The notes beneath the pieces are model-generated. The model worked only from the letters and a program-made list of their open reading frames with translations, did not search any database and was not told the origin of the DNA. A program made the translations under genes and the position numbers. This document shows, in pieces, positions 33,540 through 42,755 of a stretch of 52,663 bases of DNA. Source of the DNA: an uncultured Holophagaceae bacterium (GTDB lineage Bacteria; Acidobacteriota; Holophagae; Holophagales; Holophagaceae); contig CAIPAY010000122.1 in the NCBI GenBank assembly GCA_903863195.1, positions 1 through 52,663 of the forward strand, written 5' to 3'. How positions within the stretch are numbered: position 1 is the first letter of the stretch; the number at the start of each line of letters is the position of its first letter.

Positions 33540-34260
33540 GGGTGCGCTCCCACAGGAACTCGGCGATGTGCTGGACGCGGAGCGGGCTTCGCTTGGCCTC
33601 CAGGGTGCCGTTCACATTGAGGAGGCAGCCGCCATCCGTGGACAGCAGCACCGAGGCGCCCGTGGCTTCCGCGTCCGCCGCCTTGTCGCAGGACATGGCG
33701 CCCGAGATCTCGGGCTGGCGCACGGAGAAGGTGCCGCCGAAGCCGCAGCACTCATGCTCCCGGGCCAGGGGCGCCAGCTCCACCTGGGCCAGCTGGCCGA
33801 GCAGGGCCTGGGGCTGACCCTTCAGGCCCAGATCCCGCACCGCGTGACAGGAGCTGTGCCAGGTCACCTTCACGGGCTCGCCGAGATCCTTGAGCTGTAC
33901 CTGCAGCACGTCCACCAGGAACTGGGTGAGCTCGTAGACCCGGCCGCTGAAGGCCCGCACCTGCGCCTCGTCCGGCTGCCCGTGGAACAGCTCTGGGTAG
34001 TGGTTCTTCATCATCCCGGCGCAGCTGCCCGAGGGCAGGATCACCGGCAGGTCCCGGGGGAACAGGGCCACCTGGGCGCGGGCCACGTCCCGGGCCTCCT
34101 CCCAGTAGCCGCAGTTGAAGGCGGGCTGACCGCAGCAGGTCTGCCCGTCCGGATAGATCACCTTCACCCCGGCCTCGCGCAGCAGCTGGATGCCAGCCAT
34201 GCCCGCGTCCGGGAAGAAGAGATCCACCAGACAGGTGCCGTAGAAATACACCTCTCGCAC
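33529..34260 (-). CDS. lutA: lactate utilization CCG-domain protein, subunit A
   Basis: The protein has 243 residues from a GTG with GAGGAG 8 bases upstream. Two cysteine-rich CCG domains are visible: GTCLVDLFFPDAG with QTCCGQPAFN, and WHSSCHAVRDLG with HECCGFGGTFS, as in LutA/LldE and GlpC/HdrB subunits. It lies 40 bases after the fused LutBA gene and begins the split LutA-B-C set. Confidence 0.93.
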   Translation of the reverse strand: MREVYFYGTCLVDLFFPDAGMAGIQLLREAGVKVIYPDGQTCCGQPAFNCGYWEEARDVARAQVALFPRDLPVILPSGSCAGMMKNHYPELFHGQPDEAQVRAFSGRVYELTQFLVDVLQVQLKDLGEPVKVTWHSSCHAVRDLGLKGQPQALLGQLAQVELAPLAREHECCGFGGTFSVRQPEISGAMSCDKAADAEATGASVLLSTDGGCLLNVNGTLEAKRSPLRVQHIAEFLWERTHAR

Positions 34261-34300
34261 GCTGTGACTCCTCAGAAGCCCCTAGGGTCCTCTGAGAAGC

Positions 34301-36433
34301 CTACTCGAAACGGTCCTCGAGGCGCTCGGCGGTGTGCTCGACCTGGATGGGGGAGCCGTCCTTGTCGAGGCCGCCGCGGATCTGCATGACGCAGCCGGGG
34401 CAGTCCATGACCACCTTGTCGGCGCCGGTGTCCTTGATGTTCTTGAGCTTGCGCTCGAGGATCGGGGCCGAGATCTCGGGCAGCTTCAGGGAGTAGGAGC
34501 CCGCCATGCCGCAGCAGGTGTCGCACTCGTACATCTCGGCGAGCTCGTGGCCGGCCTTCTGGAGCAGCTCGCGCGGCTCGTCCGTGGCCTTGAGGGTCCG
34601 CTTCAGGTGGCAGGAGTCGTGGTAGGTGATCTTGCCGAGGTGCTGGCCTTCCTTGAAGGTGAGCCGCCCCTCGTCCACCAGCTTCTTGACCAGGCTGGAG
34701 AAGTCGATGGTGCGGTCGGAGAGGCGCTGGGCCTCGCCCATGGCGTCGGTGATGCCCAGGGTCTTGAAGGTGTCGAGGAAGTCGTGCTTCAGCGCCACGG
34801 TGCAGGTGGGGCAGGCCGAGACCACGTAGGTGGCGTCGGTCTCCAGCAGGGCCTTGATGTTGTCCCGGGCGTTCTGGGCGGCGACCTCGTAGGCGCCGCT
34901 GTAACGCGCTGGGGCGCCGCAGCAGGTCTGGTCCTCGGGGAAGACGACCTCGATGCCGGCCTTGTTGAGGATCTTGACCAGGGCGGTGCCGGTCTCTGGG
35001 TAGGCGAAGTCGATGAGGCAGCCGGCGTAGAAGACGACCTTCTCGGCCTGCTTGGGCTGGGCGATGGCCTTGATCTTGTCCCGGAAGGGCTCCGGGGCGA
35101 TGGCGGGCAGGCTGCGGAAGTCGGTCATGTCCGACAGGAACAGGGGCAGGTGGCGGATGAAGCGGCCCTGCTTGAAGGGTTTCTGGGTCACCGCGGCCAT
35201 GCGCAGCATGGAGTGGAACAGGCGGCGGTTGTTCACCACGCCGAAGATGGCCTTCATGGCCAGGGACTGGCCCTGCTCGACCACCAGGCGCCGCCGCAGC
35301 TCCAGAATGAGCCCGGGGATGTCGATCTTGCCCGGGCACACGGGGACGCAGCTGCCGCACTGGATGCAGAGGCCCTGGATGTCCTCGGACTTCTTCAGCT
35401 CATCGAACCAGGCCGTGAGGATGGTGCCGATGCCGCCGGTGTAGGTCTTGCCGAAGACGTGGCCGCCCACTAGGCGGAACACGGGGCAGACGTTGAGGCA
35501 GGTGGCGCACCGGATGCACTGGAGGGCCTCCTTGAACTTGGGGTCCTTCACCATGTCCGAGCGGTGGTTGTCCATGAGGATGATGTGCAGGTCCTTGGGC
35601 GAGCCGTCGGTGTTGGGCACCTGGCCCGACAGCATGGACACATAGCTGGTGAGCAGCTGGCCCGTGGCGCTGCGGGGCAGGGCGGTGAGGATGGGGTCGA
35701 TGTCGGCGACCTGGGCGACGAGCTTCTCGATGCCCACGATGGCCACGTGGATCCGGGGCAGGGTGGTCACCAGGCGGGCGTTGCCCTCATTGGTGATGAT
35801 GACCAGGCTGCCGGTCTCGGCCACGGCGATGTTGGCGCCGGTGATGCCCATGTCGGCGGCGAGGAACTTCGGGCGCAGCTTGCCCCGGGCGAACTTCACC
35901 AGCTTGGGGATGTCCGGCGCCTGACCAGCTTCCACTTCCTGGCTGAAGACCTCGGCCACCTCTTCCTTGGTCATGTGGATGGCAGGCATCACCATGTGCG
36001 ACGGGGTCTGGTGGGCCAGCTGGATGATCCACTCGCCCAGGTCGGTCTCGTCCACCTGGATGCCCGCCTGCTCGAAGGCCTTGTTCAGGTGGATCTCCTC
36101 CGAGGCCATGGACTTGGACTTCACCACGGACTGGACGTTCTGGGCCTTGGCCAGGTCCAGGATGTAGCGCTTCACCTCGGCGGGGTCCGAGGTGCGGAAG
36201 ACCTTCGCGCCGCGCCGCTCGGCGTTGGCCTTGAACTGCTCGGCCAGCTCCTCGAAGCGGGAGGAGGCCTTGCCCTTGACCTCGGCGATGCGGTCCCGCA
36301 CTGCCTCGAAGTCGATGCCCTCGTATGCCTTGGCGCGGCTGATGCGGTAGGCCTCGGAGAAGCGGCCCAGGGCCCCGGTCAGGTTGGGGTTGTGCAGCGC
36401 GGTCTCGATGGAGTCCTTGAACTCGGTGGTCAT
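34301..36433 (-). CDS. fused LutB-LutA lactate oxidation protein
   Basis: The 710-residue protein joins, in order, a LUD domain (KSKSMASEEIHLNKAF; AVAETGSLVIITNEGNAR), a two-cluster ferredoxin domain (CIRCATCLNVCPVF; CIQCGSCVPVCPGK) and two CCG domains (YAGCLIDFAYPETG with QTCCGAPARYS; DSCHLKRTL with DTCCGMAGSYSLK). It thus combines in one chain what lutB and lutA next door encode separately. The start was chosen by the ATGA overlap with the upstream LUD gene; the longer frame upstream is a shadow of that gene. It is diverged from LutA/B next door, so it may have another substrate or partner. Confidence 0.9.
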   Translation of the reverse strand: MTTEFKDSIETALHNPNLTGALGRFSEAYRISRAKAYEGIDFEAVRDRIAEVKGKASSRFEELAEQFKANAERRGAKVFRTSDPAEVKRYILDLAKAQNVQSVVKSKSMASEEIHLNKAFEQAGIQVDETDLGEWIIQLAHQTPSHMVMPAIHMTKEEVAEVFSQEVEAGQAPDIPKLVKFARGKLRPKFLAADMGITGANIAVAETGSLVIITNEGNARLVTTLPRIHVAIVGIEKLVAQVADIDPILTALPRSATGQLLTSYVSMLSGQVPNTDGSPKDLHIILMDNHRSDMVKDPKFKEALQCIRCATCLNVCPVFRLVGGHVFGKTYTGGIGTILTAWFDELKKSEDIQGLCIQCGSCVPVCPGKIDIPGLILELRRRLVVEQGQSLAMKAIFGVVNNRRLFHSMLRMAAVTQKPFKQGRFIRHLPLFLSDMTDFRSLPAIAPEPFRDKIKAIAQPKQAEKVVFYAGCLIDFAYPETGTALVKILNKAGIEVVFPEDQTCCGAPARYSGAYEVAAQNARDNIKALLETDATYVVSACPTCTVALKHDFLDTFKTLGITDAMGEAQRLSDRTIDFSSLVKKLVDEGRLTFKEGQHLGKITYHDSCHLKRTLKATDEPRELLQKAGHELAEMYECDTCCGMAGSYSLKLPEISAPILERKLKNIKDTGADKVVMDCPGCVMQIRGGLDKDGSPIQVEHTAERLEDRFE

Positions 36434-36993
36434 GCGGTCACCTTCTCGAAGTCGTCCACCACCACCACGATCAGCCGCTCGGGTCCGTGGACGCCGATGG
36501 TGAGCACCCGCTCGATGTCCGCGGTGCGACTGGGGCCGGTGATGAAGGCGATGTAGTTGATCTGCTCGGGCTGCAGGCGCTGGAGGACGCTGTTGAAGTC
36601 CGCCAGGATGCGCTCGGTGCCCAGCACCGCGAGGTGGATGGGCGGCAGGGTGGAGACCAGGCGCTTCTCCACCGCCGTGGCGTCCTGGACCAGGGTCCCG
36701 GTCCCCGCAATGGCCCAGTCCAGCTGGCTGATGCCCACCTTGGCGACGGCGGCGGCTTCGCGGGTGACCTCGAAGCTGACCCCCGGCACCTGGCTGGTCA
36801 CGTGCGCCGACCCGATGCCCTCCAGGAAGCTGCCATCCACCCACAACGCCCCGGAGCCGGGGGCCTCGGAGACGCCTACCTCCCGGAGGAAACATTCGAT
36901 GAAGGCGAGGCCCTCATGCCGGGTGGCAAACCGGTGGACTTCCGCGCTCACGGCCGCAGCGCGGGTCTGAAAGGCTTCAAAGGTGGCGGTCAT
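36430..36993 (-). CDS. second LUD-domain protein (LutC-like)
   Basis: The 187-residue LUD domain protein has GISQLDWAIAGTGTLVQDA, RLVSTLPPIHLAVLGTERI and GPSRTADIERVLTIGVHGPERLIVV. It is clearly paralogous to LutC at 31451 but shorter at the N-terminus. Its stop overlaps the fused LutBA start (ATGA), so with that protein it forms a second full LUD set. It lies 10 bases after the dehydrogenase gene. Confidence 0.92.
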   Translation of the reverse strand: MTATFEAFQTRAAAVSAEVHRFATRHEGLAFIECFLREVGVSEAPGSGALWVDGSFLEGIGSAHVTSQVPGVSFEVTREAAAVAKVGISQLDWAIAGTGTLVQDATAVEKRLVSTLPPIHLAVLGTERILADFNSVLQRLQPEQINYIAFITGPSRTADIERVLTIGVHGPERLIVVVVDDFEKVTA

Positions 36994-37003
36994 GGGCTCT
37001 CCC

Positions 37004-39844
37004 TTAACGGGTCGCAGATTCCAGCAAGTACAAGAAGCTCCGGTAGACCTGGCCCGTGGAGCGGGTCAGGCCGACCTCGCAGGTGCGGCTGCTGGCGAAG
37101 TAGCCGTCGAAGCTCTGGGACTGGACTTCCCGGGCCTCGTGCTTCGTGGCCGAGGCGGTCAGCTCCGGGTGGGTGAAGCCGCGGTCGCCTGCGAAGCCGC
37201 AGCAGCCGGCGTCCCGGGGCACCACCACCTTGTCGGCGCAGGCCCTGGCCACGCCTTCCAGGGCGGGCAGCAGGTTCATCTTGGTGACCGAGCAGACCGG
37301 GTGCAGCACCACGGAGCCGAGCTTGCGCTTCACCTGGAGCTTGGGCAGCAGCACCTCGTGGGCGAAGGCCGTGCTGTCGATGATCTTCAGCTGGTCGAAC
37401 CGGGCCTGGTTCTCAGGCGTCAGGTAGGCCCGGCTGCTGAGGACCCCGTAGGTGCAGGGGCTGGTGTCCATGACCACGGGCAGCCGGCCGCTCTGGCTCC
37501 ACTCCCAGAACTTCTCGATGGCGTGGTTGATGGTGTAGCGGTGGGCTTCGTCGAAGCCCTTGGAGCTGAAGGGCACGCCGCAGCAGGTGCCTTCCACGTC
37601 GAAGGGGATGTGCACCGGGTGACCGGCGCGCTCGGCAACCTTGACCAGAGCTTCCACCAGGCTCAGGTCCTCGGGCTCCCCGGGCAGGTGGCCCATCATG
37701 CGGGAGATGCAGGCGGGGAAGTAGATGGCCGCGGCGCCCTCGAGGCTGGTGCTGGGCAGGGGGGCCTTGGCGGCCTTGGGCATCTCCGGGCTCCAGAGGT
37801 GCGAGGAGCCGAAGGACTTCATGACCCGGGTCAGGAATGGCATGGCCCGGTCACCGAAGAGGGACTGGACCGTGTGCCCCGCCCGCAGGGCCACCCGCAT
37901 GACCGGCTCTACCGTGGCGAAGTTGCGGGCCACGGAGAGGGCGATCTTCTGGGCGCGGCGGCTGTGGCTGGCCCGGCGGAAGCGCTTGGTCAGCTGGCCC
38001 GTGTCGATGCTGACGGGGCAGGCGGTGGCGCAGAGGCCATCGGCGGCGCAGGTCTCCAGGGCCATGTAGGGGAAGGCCTCCTGCAGCGAGGCCAGCAGGG
38101 CCGGGTTCTCCTTGTTGCCTTCCAGGCGGGCGATCTCGCGCCGCACCACGATGCGCTGGCGGGGGGTCAGGGTCAGCTCGCGGCTGGGGCACTTGGGCTC
38201 GCAGTAGCCGCACTCGATGCACTTGTCGACTTCCTCCTCCACGCCGGGCATGGGCTTGAGGTCGGCCAGGTGGCAGTGGGGATCGGCGTTGAGGATGACT
38301 CCCGGATTCAGCAGGCGGAGGGGGTCCACCAGGTCCTTGAGCTGCTCCATGACGGCCTTGGCCTCGGGGCCCCACTCGGCCTCCACGAAGGGCGCCATGT
38401 TGCGGCCCGTGCCGTGCTCGGCCTTGAGGGCGCCATCATACTTCTTCACCACCAGCTCCACCACATCGTCGATGAACCGCGCGTAGCGGTCCACCTCGGC
38501 CTGGTTGTTGAAGGACTGGGTGATCACGAAGTGGAGGTTGCCGTCCTTGGCATGGCCGAAGAGGATGGCTTCGTCGTAGCCGTGCTTGGCGAAGAGCTTC
38601 GTGAGGTCCACGGAGGCGTCCGCCAGGCTGGCGATGGGGAAGGCCACGTCCTCGATGAGCACGGTGGTACCGCGCTTGCGGACTGCGCCCACGGAGGGGA
38701 AGGTGCCCGAGCGGATCTTCCACATGAGGGCCTGCTCCACGGGATCGTTGGTGAAGCGGGCGGGCTCCAGCAGGTCCAGGCTGGCGGCGGAGGAGACGGC
38801 CAGGCGCTCCAACTCGGCGCGGACAGACTCGTCGGGGCCGTGGAACTCCACCAGCAGCGCCGCGGCGCCCGCGGGCAGGGTCTTGATGCTGGCGGGGCTG
38901 CCGGCCTGGTTCTCGACCGAGCGCAGGGAGGCGCGGTCCAGCAGCTCCAGCGCCGCGGCGCCGGCGTCGCGCAGGGGGATGATGGCCGCGCAGGCCGCGT
39001 GCAGGTCGGGGAAGATCAGGAACCCGGTGACCTTCACGGGCAGGTCGGGCACGGAGTTCAGCACCGCCTCGGCGATGAAGGCCAGGGTGCCTTCGGAACC
39101 CACCAGGACGTTCCGGAAGATGTCCACGGGCCGGTCAAAGTCGATGAAGGCGTTCAGCGAGTAGCCGGTGGTGTTCTTGGTCAGGTACTTGGACCGGATG
39201 CGCTGGGCCAGGGCGGGATTACCCAGCAGGTCCGCCTTCAGCTTGAGCAGGCCCTCGGCCAGGGCGGGCTCGGAGGCGCGGAAGCGCTCGTCGGCATCGG
39301 GGGCGCCGGTGTCGATGACCGTGCCGGAGGGCAGCACGAAGGTGAGGGACTCCAGGGTGTGGTAGGCGTTCTGGGCAACGCCGCAGCACATGCCGCTGCT
39401 GTTGTTGGAGAGGATGCCACCCACGGTGCAGGTGTTGATGGACGCGGGATCGGGACCCATCTTGGCGCGGTAGCCCTTGAGCGCGTGGTTCACGTGGGCG
39501 CCGATGACGCCGGGCTGCACCTTGACCTTGGCGCCGCCCTCCAGGACCTTGATGCCCCGCCAGTTGCGGGCCACTTCCACCAGGATGCCGTCCGAGACGG
39601 ACTGCCCCGAGAGGCTGGTGCCCGCGGCGCGGAAGGTCATGGGGACCTGGCGCTCGTGGCTCAGCCGGAACAGGGCCTGCACGTCCTCGATGCTGCCGGC
39701 GAAAGCCACGGCCTTGGGGATGAGCCGGTAGAAGCTGGCGTCCGAGGCGAAGGCGATGAGGTCGACGGGGCGGTCCAGGACGCGGTCCTGGCCCACGATG
39801 GCGGCGAGGGAATCCCGCAGGGAGGTGGCAGTTTCGGTGGTCAT
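37004..39844 (-). CDS. dld: FAD and Fe-S D-lactate dehydrogenase (Dld-II type)
   Basis: The protein has 946 residues from the ATG with AGGA about 8 bases upstream; an ATG 9 bases further is also possible. Order of domains: an FAD-binding oxidase domain (TFRAAGTSLSGQSVSDG; TVGGILSNNSSGM; LVGSEGTLAFIAEA), a C-terminal FAD-oxidase cap, two ferredoxin-type motifs (CIECGYCEPKCPSREL; GLCATACPVSIDTG) and CCG domains (GTCCGVPFSSKGF; AGCCGFAGDRGF). It corresponds to GlcD plus GlcF in one chain and to the Shewanella Dld-II type, which oxidises D-lactate at the membrane. The neighbourhood (lactate permease, LUD genes) supports this; glycolate cannot be excluded. Confidence 0.9.
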   Translation of the reverse strand: MTTETATSLRDSLAAIVGQDRVLDRPVDLIAFASDASFYRLIPKAVAFAGSIEDVQALFRLSHERQVPMTFRAAGTSLSGQSVSDGILVEVARNWRGIKVLEGGAKVKVQPGVIGAHVNHALKGYRAKMGPDPASINTCTVGGILSNNSSGMCCGVAQNAYHTLESLTFVLPSGTVIDTGAPDADERFRASEPALAEGLLKLKADLLGNPALAQRIRSKYLTKNTTGYSLNAFIDFDRPVDIFRNVLVGSEGTLAFIAEAVLNSVPDLPVKVTGFLIFPDLHAACAAIIPLRDAGAAALELLDRASLRSVENQAGSPASIKTLPAGAAALLVEFHGPDESVRAELERLAVSSAASLDLLEPARFTNDPVEQALMWKIRSGTFPSVGAVRKRGTTVLIEDVAFPIASLADASVDLTKLFAKHGYDEAILFGHAKDGNLHFVITQSFNNQAEVDRYARFIDDVVELVVKKYDGALKAEHGTGRNMAPFVEAEWGPEAKAVMEQLKDLVDPLRLLNPGVILNADPHCHLADLKPMPGVEEEVDKCIECGYCEPKCPSRELTLTPRQRIVVRREIARLEGNKENPALLASLQEAFPYMALETCAADGLCATACPVSIDTGQLTKRFRRASHSRRAQKIALSVARNFATVEPVMRVALRAGHTVQSLFGDRAMPFLTRVMKSFGSSHLWSPEMPKAAKAPLPSTSLEGAAAIYFPACISRMMGHLPGEPEDLSLVEALVKVAERAGHPVHIPFDVEGTCCGVPFSSKGFDEAHRYTINHAIEKFWEWSQSGRLPVVMDTSPCTYGVLSSRAYLTPENQARFDQLKIIDSTAFAHEVLLPKLQVKRKLGSVVLHPVCSVTKMNLLPALEGVARACADKVVVPRDAGCCGFAGDRGFTHPELTASATKHEAREVQSQSFDGYFASSRTCEVGLTRSTGQVYRSFLYLLESATR

Positions 39845-39881
39845 GAGAGGCATCCTGGCCCCGGGCTGGGGCAGAGAAAAA

Positions 39882-39914
39882 GGTCCCGCCGACAAGGGTG
39901 ACGTCGGCGGGACC
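39882..39914 (-). terminator. terminator between lctP and dld
   Basis: A 12-bp perfect stem, GGTCCCGCCGAC against its complement with a 9-base loop, is followed on the minus strand by TTTTT. It stands after lctP and before the dehydrogenase gene in the same direction. It would reduce or stop read-through, so the dehydrogenase and LUD genes either have another promoter or receive less transcript. Confidence 0.8.
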
Positions 39915-39942
39915 CGGGTCGTGCTTCGGAATTCCGCCTCGC

Positions 39943-41718
39943 TTACTTCTTGGCCGGGGCGGGGGCGGGCAGGGCAGCCGGAGCCGCGGGAGCGGCCGGG
40001 GCGGTCACGACAGGAGCGGGCGCGGCGGCCGCAGGGGCCGCGGGCGGCAGCTGGGGCATCCAGTTGGCGGGGAGGACCCGCGCGTAGAGGAAGATGACCA
40101 CGCCCACCATGGCGGCCAGCGCGAGGCTGTGCCAGAAGACGTAGCGGAGGATGGTGCCTTCCTCGCCCTGCTGGTTGGTGGCCACGGAGGCGACCACGAG
40201 GCTCTGGGCGTCGATCATCTTGCCCATGACGCCGCCGGTGGTGTTGGCCGCGGCGGTGAGGATCGGGTTCAGGCCGAGCTGCTCGGCGGTGATCTTCTGC
40301 AGGCCGCCGAAGAGCACGTTCGAGGACGTATCACTGCCCGTGAGGGCCACACCCAACCAGCCCAGCATGGCGCTGAAGAAGGGGAAGAGCAGGCCGGTGC
40401 TGGCGAAGGCCAGACCCATGGTGGCGTCCAGGCCCGCAGCCTTGGACACGAAGCCCAGGGCCAGCATGGCGGCGATGGTGAGCAGGGAGATCTTCACCCG
40501 ACCCACGGTGCGGGCCCAGATCTTGACGATCTCCAGGGGGCCGAAGCCGGCCACGAGAGCGCTGAGGATGCCCGCCAGCATGAGGCTGGTGCCGGTGAGG
40601 GAGAGCCAGTTGAAGGTCCAGACGGCGGCTTCCTTCGACTTCTTGGCGACGACGGGAGGAGCCTTCTCGACGCGGTTGTGGAGGCGGGGGATCTCGAAGG
40701 TCTTGACCGACTTGCCGTAGAGGAAGTTGGGCTGACCCTTGGGGCCGCCGTTCAGGAAGGTCTTGACCTGAGGGGTGCCCCAGGCGAACACGAAGATGGA
40801 CAGGAAGACCCAGGGGAGCCAGGCCTTCATGACCTTGCTTCCACTCTGCTCGACCACGGCGCCTTCGGCTTCTTCACGCTCGTGCTCGTAGCGCCAGATG
40901 GTCTTGGGCTGCCAGACCTTCAGGAACAGGACCGTGGCCACCATGGAGACGATGGCGCCGATGATGTCCACCAGCCAGGGGCCGTGGAAGTTGCTGACCC
41001 CGAACTGGGCGATGGCGAAGCTGCCACCAGCCACGAGGCAGGCGGGCCAGACTTCCATCATGGCCTTGCGACCGGCCATGGTCCAAATGATCCAGAAGGG
41101 CACGATCAGGGAGAAGATGGGCAGGATGCGGCCAGCGGCGGCGCTGAGCATCTCAAGGGGGAGACCGGTGACACCGGCGAGGGCGATGAGCGGGCTGCCC
41201 AGGGCGCCGTAGGCCACGGGGGCGGTGTTGCCGATGAGGGCCAGACCCGCGGCCTGGAGGGGACGGAAGCCGAGGCCGATGAGCATCGCGGCGGAGATCG
41301 CCACGGGCGTGCCGAAGCCGGCGGCGCCCTCGATGAAGGCGCCGAAGCTGAAGGCGATGAGCAGGGCCTGGATGCGGCGATCGGCCGCGAGACCGGCGAT
41401 GGAGTGCTTGACCACCTCAAAGTCACCTGACTTCACGGTGATGTCGTAGATGAAGATGGCGTTGAGGACGATCCAGCCGATGGGCAGGAGGCCATAGAGG
41501 GCGCCGTGGACAGCGGCCATGCCGGCCATGTCGGCGGGCATCTTGTAGACCAGGATGGCCACGGCCAGACAGGTCACCAGGCCCAGGATCGCCGAGTAGT
41601 GGGCCTTCACGTGCCGAGCCAGGAGGCCCAGCAGCACGAAGACCGGCAACGCGGCCACCAGGGCCGAGAGGAAGATATTCCCCATGACTGGGGAATAGAC
41701 TTGGGTCCAAGGGGTCAT
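39943..41718 (-). CDS. lctP: L-lactate permease
   Basis: The 591-residue membrane protein has about 12-14 hydrophobic segments. LctP-family stretches include AFSFGAFIEGAAGFGTPVAI, LIGNTAPVAYGALGSPLIAL, LALGFVSKAAGLDATMG and LTGSDTSSNVLFGGLQK. The family carries lactate (both isomers) and glycolate with protons. A ribosome binding site GGAGG precedes the ATG. The last about 30 residues form an odd Ala/Pro-rich tail (AAPAAAAPAPVV) outside the family domain. It is divergent from the FadR-type regulator, with a palindromic operator between them. Confidence 0.95.
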   Translation of the reverse strand: MTPWTQVYSPVMGNIFLSALVAALPVFVLLGLLARHVKAHYSAILGLVTCLAVAILVYKMPADMAGMAAVHGALYGLLPIGWIVLNAIFIYDITVKSGDFEVVKHSIAGLAADRRIQALLIAFSFGAFIEGAAGFGTPVAISAAMLIGLGFRPLQAAGLALIGNTAPVAYGALGSPLIALAGVTGLPLEMLSAAAGRILPIFSLIVPFWIIWTMAGRKAMMEVWPACLVAGGSFAIAQFGVSNFHGPWLVDIIGAIVSMVATVLFLKVWQPKTIWRYEHEREEAEGAVVEQSGSKVMKAWLPWVFLSIFVFAWGTPQVKTFLNGGPKGQPNFLYGKSVKTFEIPRLHNRVEKAPPVVAKKSKEAAVWTFNWLSLTGTSLMLAGILSALVAGFGPLEIVKIWARTVGRVKISLLTIAAMLALGFVSKAAGLDATMGLAFASTGLLFPFFSAMLGWLGVALTGSDTSSNVLFGGLQKITAEQLGLNPILTAAANTTGGVMGKMIDAQSLVVASVATNQQGEEGTILRYVFWHSLALAAMVGVVIFLYARVLPANWMPQLPPAAPAAAAPAPVVTAPAAPAAPAALPAPAPAKK

Positions 41719-41789
41719 GGAACCTCCGGAAAAAAAGGGGGGAAGGGAAATGAAATGAGTTGGAATGAGTGAAAGACCTGCGCGAAGAT

Positions 41790-41816
41790 TACAATAGGTC
41801 TAGTGGTCAGACCACT
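41790..41816. promoter_or_regulatory. FadR/LldR-type operator and -10 box between lctP and its regulator
   Basis: A perfect palindrome AGTGGTC-A-GACCACT (41802-41816) contains TGGTnnGACCA, the TGGT-N-ACCA pattern bound by FadR/LldR GntR regulators. TACAAT (41790-41795) just before it would serve as a -10 toward the regulator; its complement TATTGT could be one toward lctP. No convincing -35 is seen. Position and family make it the likely autoregulatory and lctP operator. Confidence 0.65.
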
Positions 41817-41880
41817 GTCCCGCCAGTGCTAACGATCACAGTTCCCTTTTCCCTGCCTTTCACGCGCAAGAGAGTGAGCC

Positions 41881-42597
41881 ATGGACCTGACGCCCATCCG
41901 CACGAAGCGCCTCTACGAGGAGATCGTCGAGCAGATCCGGCAGCTCATCTCCGATGGCAAGCTGAAGCCCGGGGACAAGCTGCTGGCCGAACGGGAACTG
42001 GCCGACCGTTTCCAGGTAAGCCGGGCCTCTGTCCGGGAGGCCATCCGCACCCTCGAGATGCTGGGCGTCATCGACATCCGCCCCGGCGAGGGTACCTTCA
42101 TCCGCGAGACCGAGGCCGACGACATCATCCGCCCGCTGGCCATGTTCCTGGCCGTGGAGCGCAGTTCCGTCATCGACATGTTCGAGATGCGCCGGATCTT
42201 CGAGACGGCCACCGCCAGCCTGGCCGCCCAGCGGGCCACGGAGCAGGAGCTGGATGAGATCGAGGCCCTCCTGGAGAGCATGAAGGAGCGCTTGAACCTG
42301 CAGGATCCAGAGAAGGGTGAGGAGTTCGACGCGGCCTTCCACTTTGCCGTGGCCGAGGCCACGCACAACAACCTCCTGGCCAAGCTCTTCAAGACAGTCT
42401 CCGGCGACTTCGCCAAGGCCAACTCCGCCGCCCGCCGCCGCCTCTACCTGGACAACGGGCAGAACCCCCAGCGGATCATCGACCAGCACTCGAGCATCCT
42501 GGCAGCCATCCGCGCCCACTCGCCCGGGCAGGCCTCCGAGGCCATGCTGGTCCACCTGCAGTTCGCCGAGGGCGAGCTGAGGAAGTGGATCGTCTAA
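41881..42597 (+). CDS. GntR/FadR-family regulator of lactate genes (LldR/LutR-like)
   Basis: The 238-residue protein has an N-terminal winged helix (RLYEEIVEQIRQLISDGKL; GDKLLAERELADRFQVSRASVREAIRTLEMLGVI) and a C-terminal helical FCD ligand domain (EMRRIFETATASLAA; FHFAVAEATHNNLLAKL; QHSSILAAIRA). The His and Asp/Glu residues of FCD metal/ligand binding are present (D in EEFDAAFHFA, H in DQHSSI). LldR-type members release DNA on binding lactate. It is divergent from lctP across the palindromic operator, so regulation of the lactate genes is the likely role. Confidence 0.9.
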   Translation: MDLTPIRTKRLYEEIVEQIRQLISDGKLKPGDKLLAERELADRFQVSRASVREAIRTLEMLGVIDIRPGEGTFIRETEADDIIRPLAMFLAVERSSVIDMFEMRRIFETATASLAAQRATEQELDEIEALLESMKERLNLQDPEKGEEFDAAFHFAVAEATHNNLLAKLFKTVSGDFAKANSAARRRLYLDNGQNPQRIIDQHSSILAAIRAHSPGQASEAMLVHLQFAEGELRKWIV

Positions 42598-42607
42598 ACC
42601 CAAACAA

Positions 42608-42638
42608 TTTGGCACTTCGAGGAATAGCGAGTGCCAAA
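42608..42638. terminator. hairpin after the FadR-type regulator gene
   Basis: TTTGGCACT (42608-42616) pairs perfectly with AGTGCCAAA (42630-42638) around a 13-base loop, 11 bases after the stop. There is no T-run after it, so it may be a weak terminator or a regulatory palindrome. Confidence 0.5.
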
Positions 42639-42755
42639 ACAGGGACCCTGATGAAGGTGCTCCGGACCATGGGGTTCAGCACCCGGACGTGATCAGCCCT
42701 GGCACTGGGGCATCTCCGTTGGGGCCCATGGAGTCTGATGAAAAAAGCGGATGAA

